From the NCBI GenBank assembly GCA_035528995.1, contig DATKXO010000332.1, forward strand, positions 1 through 9,610: a stretch of DNA of 9,610 nucleotides, written 5' to 3'. Numbering within the stretch: the first letter of the stretch is position 1; every line of letters starts with the position of its first letter. Shown in pieces: positions 8,601 through 9,610 of this stretch. Made by a program: the position numbers and the translations under genes. The DNA comes from DATKXO01 sp035528995 (lineage in GTDB: Bacteria > Planctomycetota > Phycisphaerae > UBA1845). The notes under the pieces are model-generated. The model was not told where the DNA came from, made no database searches, and saw only the letters and a list, made by a program, of their open reading frames with translations.

Positions 8601-9610
8601 CTCCTTCCGCCGGTGGCTGGGCGTCGAGTCGAACTCCAACTTCGACGAGGCCACCATCGAGGTGAGCAACAACGGCAGCACGTGGACGGTGATCTGGCGG
8701 GCGACCGACCTGGGCGTGGACGTGGCCGACACCTCCTGGCAACTCGTGGAGTACGACATCTCCGCGGTGGCGGATAACCAGGCCACGGTGTACATCCGCT
8801 GGGGCATGGGCCCGACCGACGGCGGTCTGACGTATCCGGGCTGGAACATCGACGACGTGCAGATCATCGCGACCGGCGGGGTTCTGTCGATCGCGTTCCC
8901 GAACGGGCTGCCGGATATCCTGGCCGCCGAGACGCCCAGGGACATTACCGTGCGGATCATCGAGGGCGACGAGAGTTACGTGCCGGGCTCGGGCACGCTG
9001 TACTACCGCTACTATGGCGGTTCGTTCACATCCGTGGCGCTGGTCCCGCAGGGCGGTGACCTGTACACGGCGACGCTTCCGGCGGCCGCGTGCGACGCGA
9101 CGCCGGAGTTCTACTTCAGCGCCGAGGGGACGGTCAGTGGCGTGGTCTACTCTCCGCCTACCGCGCCGGCGGTGACCCACACGGCCGTCGTCGGAGAGGT
9201 GGTGGTGATCATGGAGGACAACTTCGAGGCCGACCAGGGCTGGACCACGAGCGTCCAGGGGGCCAGCAGCGGCCTCTGGGAGCGCGGCGTGCCGGTGAAC
9301 GACCCGAGCTGGGACTACGACCCGGCCTCCGACTCCGACGGGAGCGGGCAGTGTTACCTGACCCAGAATGTCACGGGCAACACCGACGTGGACGGGGGCA
9401 ACGTGCTGCTGATGTCGCCGGCGATGGACATGTCCGGCGGCGAGGTCACCATCGGTTACGACTATTTCCTGCGGCTGACCGACACGGCGGGCGGCGTGGA
9501 CCGTTTGCTGGTCGAGATCAACAACAACGGCGGCGTGGGAACGTGGATCGAGATCGCCCGGCACGACACCGACGGCGGGCTCGGCTGGCGGCACTACGAG
9601 ATCACGCAGG
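5686..9610 (+). CDS. Large secreted KP-43-like S8 serine peptidase with multi-domain tail (3' end outside the window)
   Basis: An extracellular subtilisin-family endopeptidase; 1308 residues are visible without a stop. A hydrophobic segment at about 18-36 looks like a signal peptide. Residues about 66-228 contain two tandem propeptide-like units (VVVQFDG near 71-77; VYVLFHGD near 163-170). The catalytic domain is about 232-535, with Asp259 in VLVYDGG, His285 in DHATHVSG, oxyanion Asn402 in ANGNE and Ser491 in CGTSMASP; FSSWGPTDDGRMKPDISAPG before the serine is typical of the KP-43 group. A KP-43-type beta-barrel follows (about 540-685, LVNDLDLRVFDP). Next come an Ig-like module (about 686-805, ending in GDTITATYIDADDG), a fibronectin III-like domain (about 806-893), a jelly-roll module (about 895-1065, GWNIDDVQI), another beta region (about 1066-1165) and a second jelly-roll from about 1170. 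All catalytic residues are present, so it is probably active on extracellular protein. The anchoring or sorting signal, if any, lies beyond the window. Confidence 0.93.
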   Translation, partial: MNRQAEGRSATWGGAGGFFAMIAVASVIWCSMAVGEAIPWRSGPLEIARLEPAESFAALAEVSQNPDARHVVVQFDGSLDAGQREVLRQAGIELLGPLGGGAYFAAVSGDGVDTAGLRSAPAVIGLESIDRAWKLDPRILAGEVPAYAVVAEAVSGDRVVGVYVLFHGDVSLFADAVDAVERHGGVVRDDLRAINGLVVELPEGNVEALADEDVVQWIEWPLPRMSEVNNSNRVVTEADTAQAPPYSLDGTGVTVLVYDGGTARSTHVDFQGRCTVYDASGMADHATHVSGTIGGGGVANSAYKGMAPAVTLLSYGFEYDGSGTFLYSNPGDMQDDYSEAISTYGAHIANSSIGTNTETNGFDCAIQGNYGVTSQLIDTIVRGDGSNPLFTDPFRVVWANGNERQGSRCDVEGYGDYYSTAPPAGAKNHIAVGALNSNDDSMTSFSSWGPTDDGRMKPDISAPGCQSNDDGGVTSCSSSSDTAYAIKCGTSMASPTVCGLSSLLLEDFRAQFPAEPDPRNSTLKTLLAHTAVDLGNAGPDYMYGYGSVRIVQAIDFMRTENFFEAQVDQGATHSVLVVVDPSDTELKVTLAWDDYPGTPNVDPALVNDLDLRVFDPSNGRHYPWTLDQFNPSVNAVQTQENHVDNIEQVLVNNPDPGVWRIEIHGYAVPQGPQSFSLCASPLLVNCSSTGTMALDSSLYGCTATAGIQVIDCDLNTDDGTIQTVNVTIESTTEPGGETVLLTETGPATADFRGSIQLDPVNGAGVLQVADGDTITATYIDADDGQGGINVPVTANATVDCTGPVISSVQVTNIGSQSATVTFDTDEAAVGTVRWGLSCGSLTESASESGSGTSHSVELTGLDFATQYDFAVDAEDSQGNSSTDDNGGACYSFSTPAVAYDFPLNSDPGWTTSGDWAFGTPTGGGSYNGDPTSGFTGSNVYGYNLAGDYANNLPATYLTTTAIDCSGLSDVGLSFRRWLGVESNSNFDEATIEVSNNGSTWTVIWRATDLGVDVADTSWQLVEYDISAVADNQATVYIRWGMGPTDGGLTYPGWNIDDVQIIATGGVLSIAFPNGLPDILAAETPRDITVRIIEGDESYVPGSGTLYYRYYGGSFTSVALVPQGGDLYTATLPAAACDATPEFYFSAEGTVSGVVYSPPTAPAVTHTAVVGEVVVIMEDNFEADQGWTTSVQGASSGLWERGVPVNDPSWDYDPASDSDGSGQCYLTQNVTGNTDVDGGNVLLMSPAMDMSGGEVTIGYDYFLRLTDTAGGVDRLLVEINNNGGVGTWIEIARHDTDGGLGWRHYEITQ

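Noticed and set aside
8419..9594. Minus-strand open frame of 391 codons
   Set aside because: Antisense to the jelly-roll modules of the subtilase, with the same Val/Arg/His-rich shadow composition and no recognisable domain.

Overview
This is a GC-rich window with long extracellular proteins built from Asp/Gly/Asn-rich beta modules. It looks like a chromosomal segment of a planctomycete (Planctomycetota, possibly Phycisphaerae-like) or a close relative. That placement is inferred from protein style: a KP-43-like subtilase with a tail of jelly-roll and Ig-like modules, a tandem S41-like secreted protein, and FHA proteins. There is no rRNA, tRNA or phylogenetic marker to confirm it.

Layout, left to right. 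On the plus strand, the 3' part of a two-FHA-domain protein (2-679) is followed by an extended-SDR NAD(P)-dependent epimerase/dehydratase (771-1784). A sigma70-like promoter lies between them and overlaps the most upstream possible start of the second gene. A convergent pair of genes on the minus strand follows. A PlsC-type membrane acyltransferase (5085 down to 4267, with a strong Shine-Dalgarno) comes first in transcription order. After 47 bp comes a secreted tandem S41/PDZ protein (4219 down to 1832), which appears to have lost the peptidase nucleophile in both halves. A sparse region of about 570 bp separates this pair from a very large secreted S8 serine peptidase. That gene starts at 5686 on the plus strand and is still open at the window end, with at least 1308 residues visible.

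No shared pathway is evident. The FHA protein may act in phosphothreonine signalling, the SDR in sugar, steroid-like or lipid modification, and the acyltransferase in phospholipid or other acyl-lipid synthesis. The S41-like and S8 proteins are exported. The acyltransferase and the S41-like gene could be co-transcribed. I see no insertion sequence, CRISPR array, tRNA, rRNA, prophage or defence system. The most unusual points are the tandem, apparently inactive S41 protein, the complementary loss of key residues in the two FHA domains, and the duplicated propeptide of the subtilase.
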